Of a DNA stretch of 42,639 nucleotides, positions 9,199 through 17,971 are shown piece after piece. Origin of the DNA: an uncultured Pelagibacteraceae bacterium (GTDB lineage Bacteria; Pseudomonadota; Alphaproteobacteria; Pelagibacterales; AG-422-B15). Numbering within the stretch: position 1 is the first letter of the stretch; every line of letters starts with the position of its first letter. Both the position numbers and the translations under genes were made by a program. The notes below the pieces were generated by a model. The model searched no databases, was not told the origin of the DNA, and saw only the letters and a list, made by a program, of their open reading frames with translations. The DNA lies in contig CABYIR010000011.1 of assembly GCA_902518955.1 (NCBI GenBank), positions 1-42,639 on the forward strand. Reading direction: 5' to 3'.

Positions 9199-10446
9199 AA
9201 CGTTATCAAGTTGAGTTGTATAACTCTGAGTACAATTCTTTCTCTTTTGTTTCCATTTGCCTATCTGACATTCTGTTGCTATTTGAATTGTATCACTCCC
9301 ATAACGCTCATTAATTTGGTCAACTGTAGACATCAATTTTGGTGATCTATATCTTGCCTCAGAAAATAAATCTTTTGTTTCAGTACCTTTTTCATAAAAC
9401 CCACTTAACAAAACGCCTGCCTTCTTATACTTATAATTTTCTCGAAAAATTATTTTAGTTAACTGTAAGGCTGTCTTGACTATTTGCATTGTATCATAAG
9501 TTGGGTAACTCAATGTTGTGGTTGAACTATTTGAATAATAACGGTTTCTATCAAAAGGATTTGTTCTTAAGAAAACAGAGACTGTGGAAGCAGTTAAATT
9601 TTCACCTCTAATTCTCTCTGTCGCACGACGAGCAAACGTGGTAACCGCCTGCTCTATATCATCAAGGTTTACCAATGGTTTTCCAAATGATCTTGTAGTA
9701 CAACAGCTTTTTCGAGTAGCAGAAGTTTCCTCCAAATCTAGACAAGATATCTCTCTTAATTCAGATACTGTTTTTAATCCATTAACACTCATCATTTTTC
9801 GCACCCAGGCATCTTCACAATTTTTCAATAGTTTGGCATTAAATATACCATTCGCTATTAACTTCTTAGATAGCTGTCGTCCAACACCCCATACATCTGC
9901 GATGTTGGTATCTTCTAAAACTTGATCTAAATTCTTGTATTGAATTAGTGAGCATACACCCTCTAAAGACTCATCGTCTTTAGCGATATGATTTGCTACT
10001 TTTGTTAAAGTCTTTGTTGAGGCAATACCAATACTAACTGGAATACCTGTGTATTGTAAAATTACTTTTCTCATCTGACGAACATAAGACTCATAGTCTA
10101 CATTCATATTGGTTAGCTCAATAAATGCTTCATCAATTGAATAAACTTCAATACTTGGAGCAAACTCAGATATTATATTCATAACTCGCCGCGACATATC
10201 TGCGTACAAAGTGTAGTTAGATGAAAATACAATTACATTTTCTTTTTCTACAATGTCTTTAACTTTAAAAAGTGGAACTCCCATCTTAATACCGAGAGCT
10301 TTTGCTTCTTTAGATCTAGCGATAATACAACCATCATTATTGGACAGTGCCACCACAGGTTTGTTATTTAACTTTGGATTGAACACTCTTTCGCAAGAAA
10401 CATAAAATGCATTACAGTCTATGAGTGCAAAAATTTTTTTTTTCAT
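9187..10446 (-). CDS. umuC: DNA polymerase V catalytic subunit (Y-family, UmuC)
   Basis: 419 residues, close to the 422 of E. coli UmuC. The catalytic acids are visible: Asp10 in A-L-I-D-C-N-A-F-Y, and Asp105/Glu106 in Y-S-I-D-E-A-F. The steric-gate Tyr region [10 protein letters not shown] is intact, and the V-W-G-V-G helix-hairpin-helix segment and the C-terminal little-finger domain follow. UmuC is the error-prone translesion polymerase, active as UmuD'2C on damaged DNA. Its start overlaps the umuD stop by 4 nt (ATGA). The gene should be controlled by the SOS promoter upstream of umuD. Confidence 0.95.
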   Translation of the reverse strand: MKKKIFALIDCNAFYVSCERVFNPKLNNKPVVALSNNDGCIIARSKEAKALGIKMGVPLFKVKDIVEKENVIVFSSNYTLYADMSRRVMNIISEFAPSIEVYSIDEAFIELTNMNVDYESYVRQMRKVILQYTGIPVSIGIASTKTLTKVANHIAKDDESLEGVCSLIQYKNLDQVLEDTNIADVWGVGRQLSKKLIANGIFNAKLLKNCEDAWVRKMMSVNGLKTVSELREISCLDLEETSATRKSCCTTRSFGKPLVNLDDIEQAVTTFARRATERIRGENLTASTVSVFLRTNPFDRNRYYSNSSTTTLSYPTYDTMQIVKTALQLTKIIFRENYKYKKAGVLLSGFYEKGTETKDLFSEARYRSPKLMSTVDQINERYGSDTIQIATECQIGKWKQKRKNCTQSYTTQLDNVLLI

Positions 10447-10850
10447 AAAGAAGAATTAAGTTTTTTCAAATCATGAATTACATATGTACAGACACCCCAA
10501 ATCATAAAATCCATTTCTTCTGAAACGTGAACATCCTCATAGTTTTTATTTGCTGACTTTAATAAAATATCATTTTTACTTTTTATACTAAGAGTCTTAA
10601 TACTGAGTTCTCCATCTAATACTGCAACTATTACTGATCCATGACGTGGCTTTAAACTTCGATCAACAATAATTAAATCACCAGGTGATATGCCTGCATC
10701 AATCATTGAATGACCACGCGCTCTAACGACAAAAGTTGAGTTGGGGCGATGAATCAGCTCTTCATTTAAATCTATAGAGCTCTCGGTAAAATCCCTGGCT
10801 GGAGATGGGAATCCACATTCCACACCCTCTTTATAAAAGGTTAATAACAT
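10443..10850 (-). CDS. umuD: UmuD, self-cleaving SOS mutagenesis protein
   Basis: 135 residues. The RecA-stimulated self-cleavage site is Cys12-Gly13 in V-E-C-G-F-P-S-P-A. The Ser-Lys dyad is Ser48 in G-H-S-M-I-D and Lys85 in E-L-S-I-K. The arm before the cleavage site is only 12 residues, against 24 in E. coli UmuD, so little is removed on activation. A longer start is not available because the promoter and LexA box lie immediately upstream. It forms one operon with umuC (4-nt overlap). No clear Shine-Dalgarno precedes the ATG. Confidence 0.93.
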   Translation of the reverse strand: MLLTFYKEGVECGFPSPARDFTESSIDLNEELIHRPNSTFVVRARGHSMIDAGISPGDLIIVDRSLKPRHGSVIVAVLDGELSIKTLSIKSKNDILLKSANKNYEDVHVSEEMDFMIWGVCTYVIHDLKKLNSSL

Positions 10851-10867
10851 TGATTAAATACTAATTT

Positions 10868-10882
10868 GTTCTTGTTTTGTTC
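10868..10882 (-). promoter_or_regulatory. LexA (SOS) box of the alphaproteobacterial type
   Basis: The + strand reads GTTC at 10868-10871, seven bases, then GTTC at 10879-10882 (on the coding strand GAAC-N7-GAAC). This direct repeat is the established LexA operator of Alphaproteobacteria, unlike the palindromic E. coli box. It lies 18 nt before the umuD ATG and just downstream of the -10 element, so bound LexA would cover the transcription start. Confidence 0.85.
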
Positions 10883-10884
10883 TT

Positions 10885-10913
10885 ATTATTGCACTGCTCG
10901 ATCTTAGAGTCAA
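10885..10913 (-). promoter_or_regulatory. Sigma-70-type promoter of umuDC
   Basis: On the minus strand a -35 element TTGACT (10913-10908) and a -10 element AATAAT (10890-10885) are separated by exactly 17 nt. The LexA box begins 2 nt further downstream. The promoter/operator geometry is consistent with a damage-inducible operon. No experimental start is known. Confidence 0.7.
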
Positions 10914-10933
10914 CACTTTAGAATCTAAATAAA

Positions 10934-11884
10934 TTATGAGTTTAAAAATTGTTTTTTGAAAAAAGAAACAACGTCTTTATGACACTGACGTCGAGCTTCC
11001 CAGTTACAACCTGCATGAGCACCCATTATGCCTGGAACTGCATTAATAAGATTCGTACGACCTTCAGCATCATCACAAGGTATTACAGTTCCATCGTCTA
11101 AGGTGAATGTTAGATTAGTATTTTTATCAATAACCGCAAACTTTTCAGTAAGTCTAATGGCATAAGGAATAAATTCTATTGGATCGATAGAATCGAAAGA
11201 GTGATGAGCATCTGAATAAGTAATAAGATCTATATTTGATTTAGCTGGCTTAATGTATTCAAGAATATTTTTGACAAGACTAGTTGGAGTATAATCATCT
11301 GCATCTCCGCATAAAATTTTCATTGGAGCATCAGTCCATTCATTGATTTCGGGTTTAATATGAGTTCCAGGATAAAGAGGAAGATGAGCTGAAAATTTTT
11401 CATCTCCCAACGTCAAAGCTTTGACTATTGGGGACCAAGCAGAATAAAAAGATGTGCTGCCTCCAAGGCTCCAACCCATAATTCCAATTTTATTTGGATC
11501 TATATCAGGATGTTGAGTTAGCATAGAGAGTGCACGAAATGAGTCCGTAATCATTGTAGCTAAAGTCACTCTCATTTGGTCTTCAATAATCGAAATTAAA
11601 CCTCTTGCTTCAAAGCTATGAATTCTAAAAACAGCAATACCAGCTTCTAACAGATTAACAATATGGTCATGATGATTTCCTCTTAGTCCTGCACTACCAT
11701 GAACAGCGATTACAGCAGGACATGGGAGTTTCACATTTTCAGGAAAAATAAGTGAGCCATAAATTTCCTCTTTAGGCTCTATGTCTATACCATTTAAAAT
11801 GTGATGAAATTCAAATGGACTAGAGGATTTAAAAAAAAATACTCCAGCTTTCTTTTTTTCAAATTTATGTTTGTGATTTTCCAT
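10934..11884 (-). CDS. Dienelactone hydrolase family protein (alpha/beta hydrolase)
   Basis: 316 residues with no signal peptide, so likely cytoplasmic. The fold shows A-V-H-G-S-A-G-L-R-G at 60-69, the nucleophile elbow I-M-G-W-S-L-G-G with Ser139, an acidic loop G-D-A-D-D at 193-197, and the catalytic His at 227 or 228 in D-A-H-H-S-F. The order Ser-Asp-His matches the DLH family. The nucleophile is Ser rather than the Cys of classical dienelactone hydrolases, so an esterase or acyl-hydrolase role is more likely than chlorocatechol breakdown. It is upstream of umuD on the same strand but separated from it by the SOS promoter, so it is not part of that operon. Confidence 0.8.
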   Translation of the reverse strand: MENHKHKFEKKKAGVFFFKSSSPFEFHHILNGIDIEPKEEIYGSLIFPENVKLPCPAVIAVHGSAGLRGNHHDHIVNLLEAGIAVFRIHSFEARGLISIIEDQMRVTLATMITDSFRALSMLTQHPDIDPNKIGIMGWSLGGSTSFYSAWSPIVKALTLGDEKFSAHLPLYPGTHIKPEINEWTDAPMKILCGDADDYTPTSLVKNILEYIKPAKSNIDLITYSDAHHSFDSIDPIEFIPYAIRLTEKFAVIDKNTNLTFTLDDGTVIPCDDAEGRTNLINAVPGIMGAHAGCNWEARRQCHKDVVSFFKKQFLNS

Positions 11885-11920
11885 AAGTTGAAGACTTTAT
11901 TAGGAAAATATAAAAAATCA

Positions 11921-11973
11921 AAATAAAAAACGGTCCTGCAAAAAAATTAAAGGGGAAAATTGCAGGACCGTTT
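11921..11973 (-). terminator. Intrinsic terminator of amt
   Basis: Arms at 11928-11941 and 11960-11973 pair perfectly over 14 bp (core CGGTCCTGCA / TGCAGGACCG), with an 18-nt loop. On the minus strand the stem is followed by a run of T residues (11930 down to about 11900), giving a classic rho-independent terminator 19 nt after the amt stop. The A-rich other side would not work well for + strand transcripts. Confidence 0.88.
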
Positions 11974-11991
11974 GTTTAGGTCAGGAGGAAA

Positions 11992-13260
11992 TTAGTCTCT
12001 GATTGCGTAAGCTGTTACACCAGTTTCCGCTATATCAGTTCCTTCTTTTTCAGCTTCTTCGCTTATTCTTATACCTATAGTTGCTTTCATAATTGACCAA
12101 ACAATGAATGAAACTACGAATACAAAAGCACATATTGAAGCTGTACCAAGTAACTGTGGCCCAAAAGATGTGCCACTATTCGTAAGAGGAACAGCAAGAG
12201 TACCCCAAATTCCAGCAAATAAGTGAACTGGAATAGCTCCTACAACATCATCAATCTGAAGTTTGTTTAGAGCTTGAGTACCAAGTATTACAATTATTCC
12301 ACCAATTGCGCCGATAATAATAGCCATTAATGGAGTTGGAGTAAGTGGCTCAGCTGTAATAGCAACAAGTCCACCAAGTGCTCCATTTAACATCATAATG
12401 ACATCAGTTTTACCATTTACTAATCTTGTAATAACTGCACAAGTCATGACACCAGCACAAGCAGCAAGATTTGTATTGATATAAATGGTAGCTACGGCAG
12501 TGGCATTTTCAAAACCAGCTAGAGCTAATTGAGATCCACCATTAAAGCCAAACCAGCCAAACCATAGAATAAAGGTTCCAAGAGTTGCTAATGGAATAGA
12601 TGAACTAGCAAATGGCACTAATTTACCATTACTAAATCTACCAAGACGAGGACCGAGTACAATCGCACCAGCTAATGCTGCTGCACCACCGGCTGCATGC
12701 ACGAGAGTCGATCCAGCAAAATCTGAGAAGCCAGCAGCGGACAACCAACCGCCTCCCCATTGCCATCCCATTTCAATCGGATATATAACGCCTGTTAGAA
12801 TCGCAGCGAATAAAAAGAAAGGCCAAATTTTGATTCTTTCAGCTAAGGTACCTGATACAATTGATACTGTTGTTGCACAGAAGACCATTTGAAACCACCA
12901 ATCAGAACCATCAGAATAGCCCGTTTCAATCGCAGAGGCGTCACTCCAAGGTGTAAAAGATCCAATATATCCACCTTCAGGGATACCATAAGCAACGTTA
13001 TAACCGATTACCCAGAACATAAGTCCTGCAATCGAGTATAAACCAATATTTTTTGCAGCAATTGTAGATACACTTTTAGATGTAACCATTCCTGATTCAA
13101 GCATACAGAATCCTGCTGCCATCAACATTACTAAAAATCCACTTATTAAAAATAATAGAGTGTTCAGAGCATAAGCAGTTTCATCGTCTGTTCCTGCATA
13201 CGCACTAACACTTAATAAAGAAGTGAATAGTAATGAATATAAAACTATTCTTTTAATCAT
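11992..13260 (-). CDS. amt: Ammonium transporter (Amt/Rh family)
   Basis: 422 residues. An N-terminal signal-like segment ends near A-Y-A (residues 20-22) and is followed by about eleven membrane segments. The two pore histidines are His188 in T-L-V-H-A-A-G-G and His346 in A-I-P-V-H-L-F-A-G. Also present are A-A-G-F-C-M-L-E-S-G at 48-57 and G-W-F-G-F-N-G-G-S at 235-243. It imports ammonium across the inner membrane. A strong Shine-Dalgarno, GGAGAA, lies 6 nt before the ATG. No glnK/glnB gene is next to it, unlike the common glnK-amtB pair, so its PII regulator must be encoded elsewhere. A strong terminator follows. Confidence 0.95.
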   Translation of the reverse strand: MIKRIVLYSLLFTSLLSVSAYAGTDDETAYALNTLLFLISGFLVMLMAAGFCMLESGMVTSKSVSTIAAKNIGLYSIAGLMFWVIGYNVAYGIPEGGYIGSFTPWSDASAIETGYSDGSDWWFQMVFCATTVSIVSGTLAERIKIWPFFLFAAILTGVIYPIEMGWQWGGGWLSAAGFSDFAGSTLVHAAGGAAALAGAIVLGPRLGRFSNGKLVPFASSSIPLATLGTFILWFGWFGFNGGSQLALAGFENATAVATIYINTNLAACAGVMTCAVITRLVNGKTDVIMMLNGALGGLVAITAEPLTPTPLMAIIIGAIGGIIVILGTQALNKLQIDDVVGAIPVHLFAGIWGTLAVPLTNSGTSFGPQLLGTASICAFVFVVSFIVWSIMKATIGIRISEEAEKEGTDIAETGVTAYAIRD

Positions 13261-13340
13261 TCTAATTTCTCCGTTTAAAAAATTTAAGTTAAGATACTAT
13301 CTTTTGGATGACTTAAAGAAACAACTCGACTCTTATGCCA

Positions 13341-13364
13341 TCATGTCAATGAACTTCATGTCAA
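13341..13364 (-). promoter_or_regulatory. Direct repeat upstream of amt, operator or promoter candidate
   Basis: The 163-nt space between DUF3604 and amt holds a 9-bp direct repeat (TTGACATGA on the minus strand) at 13341-13349 and 13356-13364, with a 15-nt period. Each copy includes a perfect -35-like TTGACA. I find no well-spaced -10 and no sigma-54 -24/-12 element. The repeat may be a regulator site or overlapping -35 elements. Confidence 0.35.
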
Positions 13365-13423
13365 ATTGGCATTAAACATGTTAGTTAGTATTAGTGATTA
13401 AATTATTGAACTTATTAAACTTA

Positions 13424-15826
13424 TTATAGTTTATAATGTAAATATATTGGAGATGACCATGCTCTTGGTTCATCAATGCTAGTACATGCTTCAAGGTCTC
13501 GCGGGTTTTTCCAATCTTGAGTACAAATTTTGAACTCTGAACAATTTCCTTCATTATCATAAATACAATGCGCACCTTTCACATTTATAATAGGTGAAGG
13601 TTGTTCAATTGCTCTAGCATAGTAGCTTACATCTGATTGCATATTTTTGAAATCGGGGTCAGTAAATGTAAATTTACAACCGACTTTATCTGTATCACAA
13701 TTGTGAACTAACCATGTATCTTCAATTCTTTCATCAATTGGCTGGTTGATATATTCTTGTGGCCAGACTCTTATAATTTCAATTCTTGTAATCTTTTTTC
13801 GTTCATCTGATGGATTGTAACACTCATTATAGCAAAGCTCGTTTACTCGATCTTCTCCGAGTGCTGCATAGGCATCTTCTGGACATCCACTTTTTTGAAT
13901 ATATGATCCCATGGCTCTGACTTCAAATTCAGGATTCTGATCCATTTCTACAAGAGAACCCATAGGTGATTTTCCATTTATACTATCTTGATTATTCACA
14001 AGATCAAACCAGAGTAGAATTCTTGGACCACTTGTTGCATAAGTTTCACGTCTCTTGAAAGCATCCCAAATTTCTTCTTTTGATCTTCCTTCAGAGTGTA
14101 CTGCCGCTAATCCACCTGTTTGAAAAAATGATCTTTGTCGCTCCCATTCGATTGTATTAAACCCAAGGGTTAGTTTAGTAAGATCAAAATCAATAGGCTT
14201 ATCATCAGATATATATGCATCCCCAACGGGATCCTCATTTTTAGCACCGATAGTATAGGGTTTCATATGTATGAATTTATCAAATAATTCATTTGGTGGT
14301 CCAACACCGTCAACACTTGTATGAAACAGTTCTTTATAACCTGAACCTGGAGCAGCCTGATGATTATCACTAGATGAAATAAATCCATATTTAAATCGAT
14401 GCTTAGATCCATCATCCTTAAATTTTGTAAGAGCCATTCCATACTGAGCACTACCACCAGGCACATAATTCATTGCGGGAGAAAAACAATCACGACACTG
14501 ACCTGAGTCTAGTTTATCCCGTTCAGATAAATTTGAGATAGCATTTACTCCTGTACGACCACGATCTACAACAATTTGTTGTGTCTTAACTTTTCGCTCA
14601 TTACATTCTTTTTCGTTCACACCAGCTTTTATACATCTCTCATATATAATCTCTCCTAACTTCCAACATTGAGGTGTGTAGTTTTCCGACGGCTTCGGGC
14701 ACACTTGAGTGCCGAAATCAAATGATCTTTCTTTTCCATCTACCGTAGCTACTAAAGTACCAGTTTGAAAATCTAATTTATTTACGTCTCTCACGTTAAT
14801 CATGGTATCAACAACAACTTCTGACTCTCTTGTTACATTGCCTGCACGCCAAGATCTATATTCTTCAGCATTTCCATGACCAGAGTGAATCTCAAGTAGA
14901 TCAAATTGATGAGGGTACTGCTTTGAAAGTTCTAGCCCTGCATCCAAGGTATAACCTTTAGGTGTATACAGTCCCCATGTTTGTCCATGTGGAATAATTA
15001 TGTAATCACTGTCGTATTCATTTACTTTATTAGCCAAAACAAGTGGCGTTAATGCATCTTCACTGCAATCTATTGGAAGCTCTTTCGATGGTACTCCTCT
15101 CTCACATATTGGTGTATCTAAAATCTCTGTGACATATTTATTAAAATCAAGGTATCTCTTAAAATTTTTCATATCAATAAATGCAAAAGATACATTTGGC
15201 CAGTCAGGAGCATTTCCAAGTACTTGACGAGCAATACTTTGCGATGCAATAGGTCTTACGGGGACTAGATCTTCTTCCTCTTCAGCTAAAATAACATTAT
15301 GATGTCCCCAATGTGTACCCCGATTAGCCCCAACTTGTGTCCATTCCCAACCTAGAAAAGCTACACAGTCTGGATTTTCTTTATCAATATTAAGTTGATT
15401 ACATTTTCGGATCGTCTCTTTTGTTTCTTTCCATCTCTTAGGGGTTAGACTTTCTGCATGATCATTAATCGACCAAAAATCAAGCGCAGAACAGTGTCGA
15501 GCAAAGTCACATGCATCTGCAACTGGATGAACCCCAACTCCACCAACAATAGGTAAGCTCATTTGATGAGCGTCGAGTGAAAATGTAGAATGAACATGAA
15601 GATCACCAAATAAAATTTGTTTTTCGATATTTGTATTGAGAGACTTTGTGGCATTTTTGTAATTTTCAGTTTTATTTGCTACAAACTCAGAAGTATTTAT
15701 TTTTCCTTGAATTTCACCAGGCCCCAAAGACTCCGAAAAAAAACCTCGATCTAATATAACCACCCCTGTTGAAATAAATAAAAAAACAGCAACAAGAAGA
15801 TATAAAAAATATTTAATTATTGTCAT
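13424..15826 (-). CDS. DUF3604 family membrane-anchored protein (PHP-like metal-dependent enzyme)
   Basis: The chosen start at 15826 gives 800 residues. It has an AGGGAAA ribosome site 5-6 nt upstream and begins directly with a membrane segment (residues 3-24). An in-frame ATG at 15877 would add 17 residues with no benefit. After the anchor the protein should be periplasmic. Metal-site motifs resemble PHP phosphoesterases: F-G-D-L-H-V-H-S (His77, His79), D-A-H at 85-87, S-I-N-D-H at 119-123, G-W-E-W near 160 and G-H-H near 174-176. A later S-S-S-D-N-H adds another possible ligand. I count 21 cysteines in the exported part, many in close pairs, suggesting disulfide bonds. DUF3604 has no settled function. 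It is divergent from the SurA-like/HupE-like pair. Confidence 0.82.
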   Translation of the reverse strand: MTIIKYFLYLLVAVFLFISTGVVILDRGFFSESLGPGEIQGKINTSEFVANKTENYKNATKSLNTNIEKQILFGDLHVHSTFSLDAHQMSLPIVGGVGVHPVADACDFARHCSALDFWSINDHAESLTPKRWKETKETIRKCNQLNIDKENPDCVAFLGWEWTQVGANRGTHWGHHNVILAEEEEDLVPVRPIASQSIARQVLGNAPDWPNVSFAFIDMKNFKRYLDFNKYVTEILDTPICERGVPSKELPIDCSEDALTPLVLANKVNEYDSDYIIIPHGQTWGLYTPKGYTLDAGLELSKQYPHQFDLLEIHSGHGNAEEYRSWRAGNVTRESEVVVDTMINVRDVNKLDFQTGTLVATVDGKERSFDFGTQVCPKPSENYTPQCWKLGEIIYERCIKAGVNEKECNERKVKTQQIVVDRGRTGVNAISNLSERDKLDSGQCRDCFSPAMNYVPGGSAQYGMALTKFKDDGSKHRFKYGFISSSDNHQAAPGSGYKELFHTSVDGVGPPNELFDKFIHMKPYTIGAKNEDPVGDAYISDDKPIDFDLTKLTLGFNTIEWERQRSFFQTGGLAAVHSEGRSKEEIWDAFKRRETYATSGPRILLWFDLVNNQDSINGKSPMGSLVEMDQNPEFEVRAMGSYIQKSGCPEDAYAALGEDRVNELCYNECYNPSDERKKITRIEIIRVWPQEYINQPIDERIEDTWLVHNCDTDKVGCKFTFTDPDFKNMQSDVSYYARAIEQPSPIINVKGAHCIYDNEGNCSEFKICTQDWKNPRDLEACTSIDEPRAWSSPIYLHYKL

Positions 15827-15882
15827 GTATTTTCCCTGAAATACTTGAATAATGGAGAAAAATTGATGATAGTGCAAGAGAT

Positions 15883-16755
15883 ATGTTTCGCGTCATAAAA
15901 AACATTAATTATCTTTTTGTTATTGCATTAATAATTGGAATCTTACTAATTTCACAAGAGTTATTTCAATCTAAGTCTTCAAATCAATATTTAAGACAGC
16001 AAAATGCAGTCGCTTTAGTAAACGATATGACCATATCTGAAGATCAATATATTAAATATATAAGCACACTTGGAATTGATATAATTGATGAAAATGATGA
16101 GGAATTACTTGAGATTGTTCTTGAGAAAATGATAGAGGAAGAACTCCTTTTACAAAAAGGGATTGAACTCGAGCTTCATAAATTTGACATTCAGATTAGA
16201 AAAGAAATTATTCAACAAGTAATTAATTCAGTTCTTTTGCAAAATGAAGAAGAAGTGTCTGAAAAAGAATTACGAGAATATTATGAGAATAATAAAAATA
16301 AGTATCAATTAAGAAAATTAATCCACTTCGATGTAATTTTTTTAAAATCTAAAAGAGAAGAAGATATAAATTTGTTACTTGAAACGATCAGTACTATCGG
16401 ATTTACAGAGTCAAAAAAACAATTTCATCAAGAACTTTTTTTTTCAATTCCTGATCGACTAATTAGTATTAAAGACTGTAATCAATTATTAGGAGGCAAT
16501 ATATGTAAAGATATTTTTGCATTAAATCTAAATGATATTTCTAATCCGATGAAATATGAAAATGGTTTCTTAATAATTCAAATTAGAAATACAAATAGAG
16601 ATATCGTAGATAACGATTTATTTTATAGACTTTATGATAAAATCTTATTTGATTTTAAAAATTCAAAGGATGATAAGTATTTTAAGGATTATATTCAGTA
16701 TCTAAAAGAAAATGCATATATTAAGAGATATGACTTAGATGTTAAAAGTAATTAA
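15883..16755 (+). CDS. SurA/parvulin-like peptidyl-prolyl isomerase-related protein, membrane-anchored
   Basis: 290 residues with an N-terminal membrane segment (about residues 9-26), then A-V-A-L-V-N-D-M-T-I-S-E-D-Q-Y, the usual entry to a SurA N-terminal chaperone domain. A helical part follows with E-K-M-I-E-E-E-L-L-L-Q-K-G and E-K-E-L-R-E-Y-Y-E-N-N-K-N-K-Y. The C-terminal region resembles a parvulin domain in outline (two flanking strands, L-N-D-I-S-N-P-M), but the canonical active-site residues are not clear, so catalysis is doubtful. It may be a dedicated folding factor for its neighbours. Its 3' end overlaps the HupE-like gene by 17 nt, indicating one operon, and it is divergent from DUF3604 with 56 nt between starts. 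Confidence 0.7.
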   Translation: MFRVIKNINYLFVIALIIGILLISQELFQSKSSNQYLRQQNAVALVNDMTISEDQYIKYISTLGIDIIDENDEELLEIVLEKMIEEELLLQKGIELELHKFDIQIRKEIIQQVINSVLLQNEEEVSEKELREYYENNKNKYQLRKLIHFDVIFLKSKREEDINLLLETISTIGFTESKKQFHQELFFSIPDRLISIKDCNQLLGGNICKDIFALNLNDISNPMKYENGFLIIQIRNTNRDIVDNDLFYRLYDKILFDFKNSKDDKYFKDYIQYLKENAYIKRYDLDVKSN

Positions 16756-17971
16756 ATTTTTAACTCTCATATTTTTTGTTTCAATTTTTCCCTCTAATGC
16801 TCATTATTTTAGCGAGTCTTATTCAAAATGGAATGTAAATGGAATTAACGTTGATGGTACATTTAATGTGTTTGAAATAGAAGCTACTCGAGTCTTAAAA
16901 TTACCTGAGATAGAAAAATTTCTTTATGAACAAGGATTGAGTGAAAGTGAAGCATTCATAAAGTATCTTGAAAAAAAAGTTAAAGTTACATCTGAGAATA
17001 ATAAATGTACCCAAATTGAGTCCATGCATTTAATACCTTCAAAAGAAGGTTCAATTAATATTGCAATGAAATTTCAATGTGAACAACCGGAAGCAATTAA
17101 GATAATTAATAATGCATTTTTTGATATTATTCCAAGCCATATTCATATTGCAAGGATATATAAAGAAGACAGTATAATATTAGAAAAAGCTCTTTTCTTT
17201 AATGATCAATCCATCAACATAGTAGAGAATGAAAATATAGAACAAAATAATAATTTTTTATCAAGTATATTTAATTTCATAAAAATTGGTGTTGAACATA
17301 TACTTAATGGATATGACCATCTTTTATTTATTGCTGGACTAGTCTTACTTATTTCAAGTATTAGAAAATTATTGATCTTGATAACAGGTTTTACACTAGG
17401 TCATAGTATTACCCTTATTTTTTCTACTCTAGGTTATGCTACTCCAAATATGATGCTTGTCGAGTCCCTTATTGGATTCACAATTTTATTTCTTGGTCTT
17501 GAATATTTCTTGGAAAGAACAAAAAAGTTTAAGGAGATATTTTTTTTATTAATCACAGCATTAATTTTATTATTATCCCTGGGTCTGATTAATCCAATTT
17601 TAATATCAAAAACCACATTGATTGGGATTATAATATTCTCTATGGGTTATTTTGGTTTATATAAAAATTTAAGAAATAAAAATATACTTATATACATTAT
17701 TACCGTTTTATTTGGTCTAATTCATGGCTATGGATTTGGATCATTCCTTCTGAAAACTGAAATTCAGAATTATAATTTAATCTATGGCTTAGCTGGTTTT
17801 AATATTGGTGTTGAAATTGGGCAAATTATCTTTGTTTCATTAATTTTAATCTTCCTAAAATTAATGTCATTTTTACAGTTAAGAAATTTTGAAATGTTTT
17901 TTAAAAATTTAATTTTTGTTTTAGTAATAAGCTTTGGTATGTTTTGGTTTGTTTCAAGAATAATTAATTAA
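16739..17971 (+). CDS. HupE/UreJ_2-type permease with periplasmic N-terminal domain
   Basis: 410 residues. A signal peptide (cleavage near S-N-A, residue 21) is followed by a soluble domain of about 150 residues containing one Cys pair (Cys90, Cys114). About seven membrane segments then start near residue 175. The membrane part has the family marks G-V-E-H-I-L-N-G-Y-D-H-L-L-F (His187, Asp193, His194), G-F-T-L-G-H-S-I-T-L (His222), E-S-L-I-G-F, and F-G-L-I-H-G-Y-G-F-G-S. Characterised HupE/UreJ relatives are nickel or cobalt permeases, and the conserved His/Asp pairs fit metal binding. The metal transported here is unknown. It overlaps the SurA-like gene by 17 nt, and its stop overlaps that of convergent DUF3429. 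Confidence 0.82.
   Translation: MLKVIKFLTLIFFVSIFPSNAHYFSESYSKWNVNGINVDGTFNVFEIEATRVLKLPEIEKFLYEQGLSESEAFIKYLEKKVKVTSENNKCTQIESMHLIPSKEGSINIAMKFQCEQPEAIKIINNAFFDIIPSHIHIARIYKEDSIILEKALFFNDQSINIVENENIEQNNNFLSSIFNFIKIGVEHILNGYDHLLFIAGLVLLISSIRKLLILITGFTLGHSITLIFSTLGYATPNMMLVESLIGFTILFLGLEYFLERTKKFKEIFFLLITALILLLSLGLINPILISKTTLIGIIIFSMGYFGLYKNLRNKNILIYIITVLFGLIHGYGFGSFLLKTEIQNYNLIYGLAGFNIGVEIGQIIFVSLILIFLKLMSFLQLRNFEMFFKNLIFVLVISFGMFWFVSRIIN

Noticed and set aside
9584-9925. 113-codon open frame on the + strand opposite umuC
   Set aside because: It lies wholly antisense to a gene with intact catalytic motifs, has no recognisable domain, and its codon pattern is that of a shadow frame.
13261-13423. 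Sigma-54/NtrC promoter before amt
   Set aside because: No GG-N10-GC element with a plausible -24/-12 match was found on the minus strand.
15827-15877. Upstream ATG giving an 817-residue DUF3604 protein
   Set aside because: The ATG at 15826 has a good AGGGAAA ribosome site and puts the membrane anchor at the N terminus; the extension adds 17 non-typical residues.
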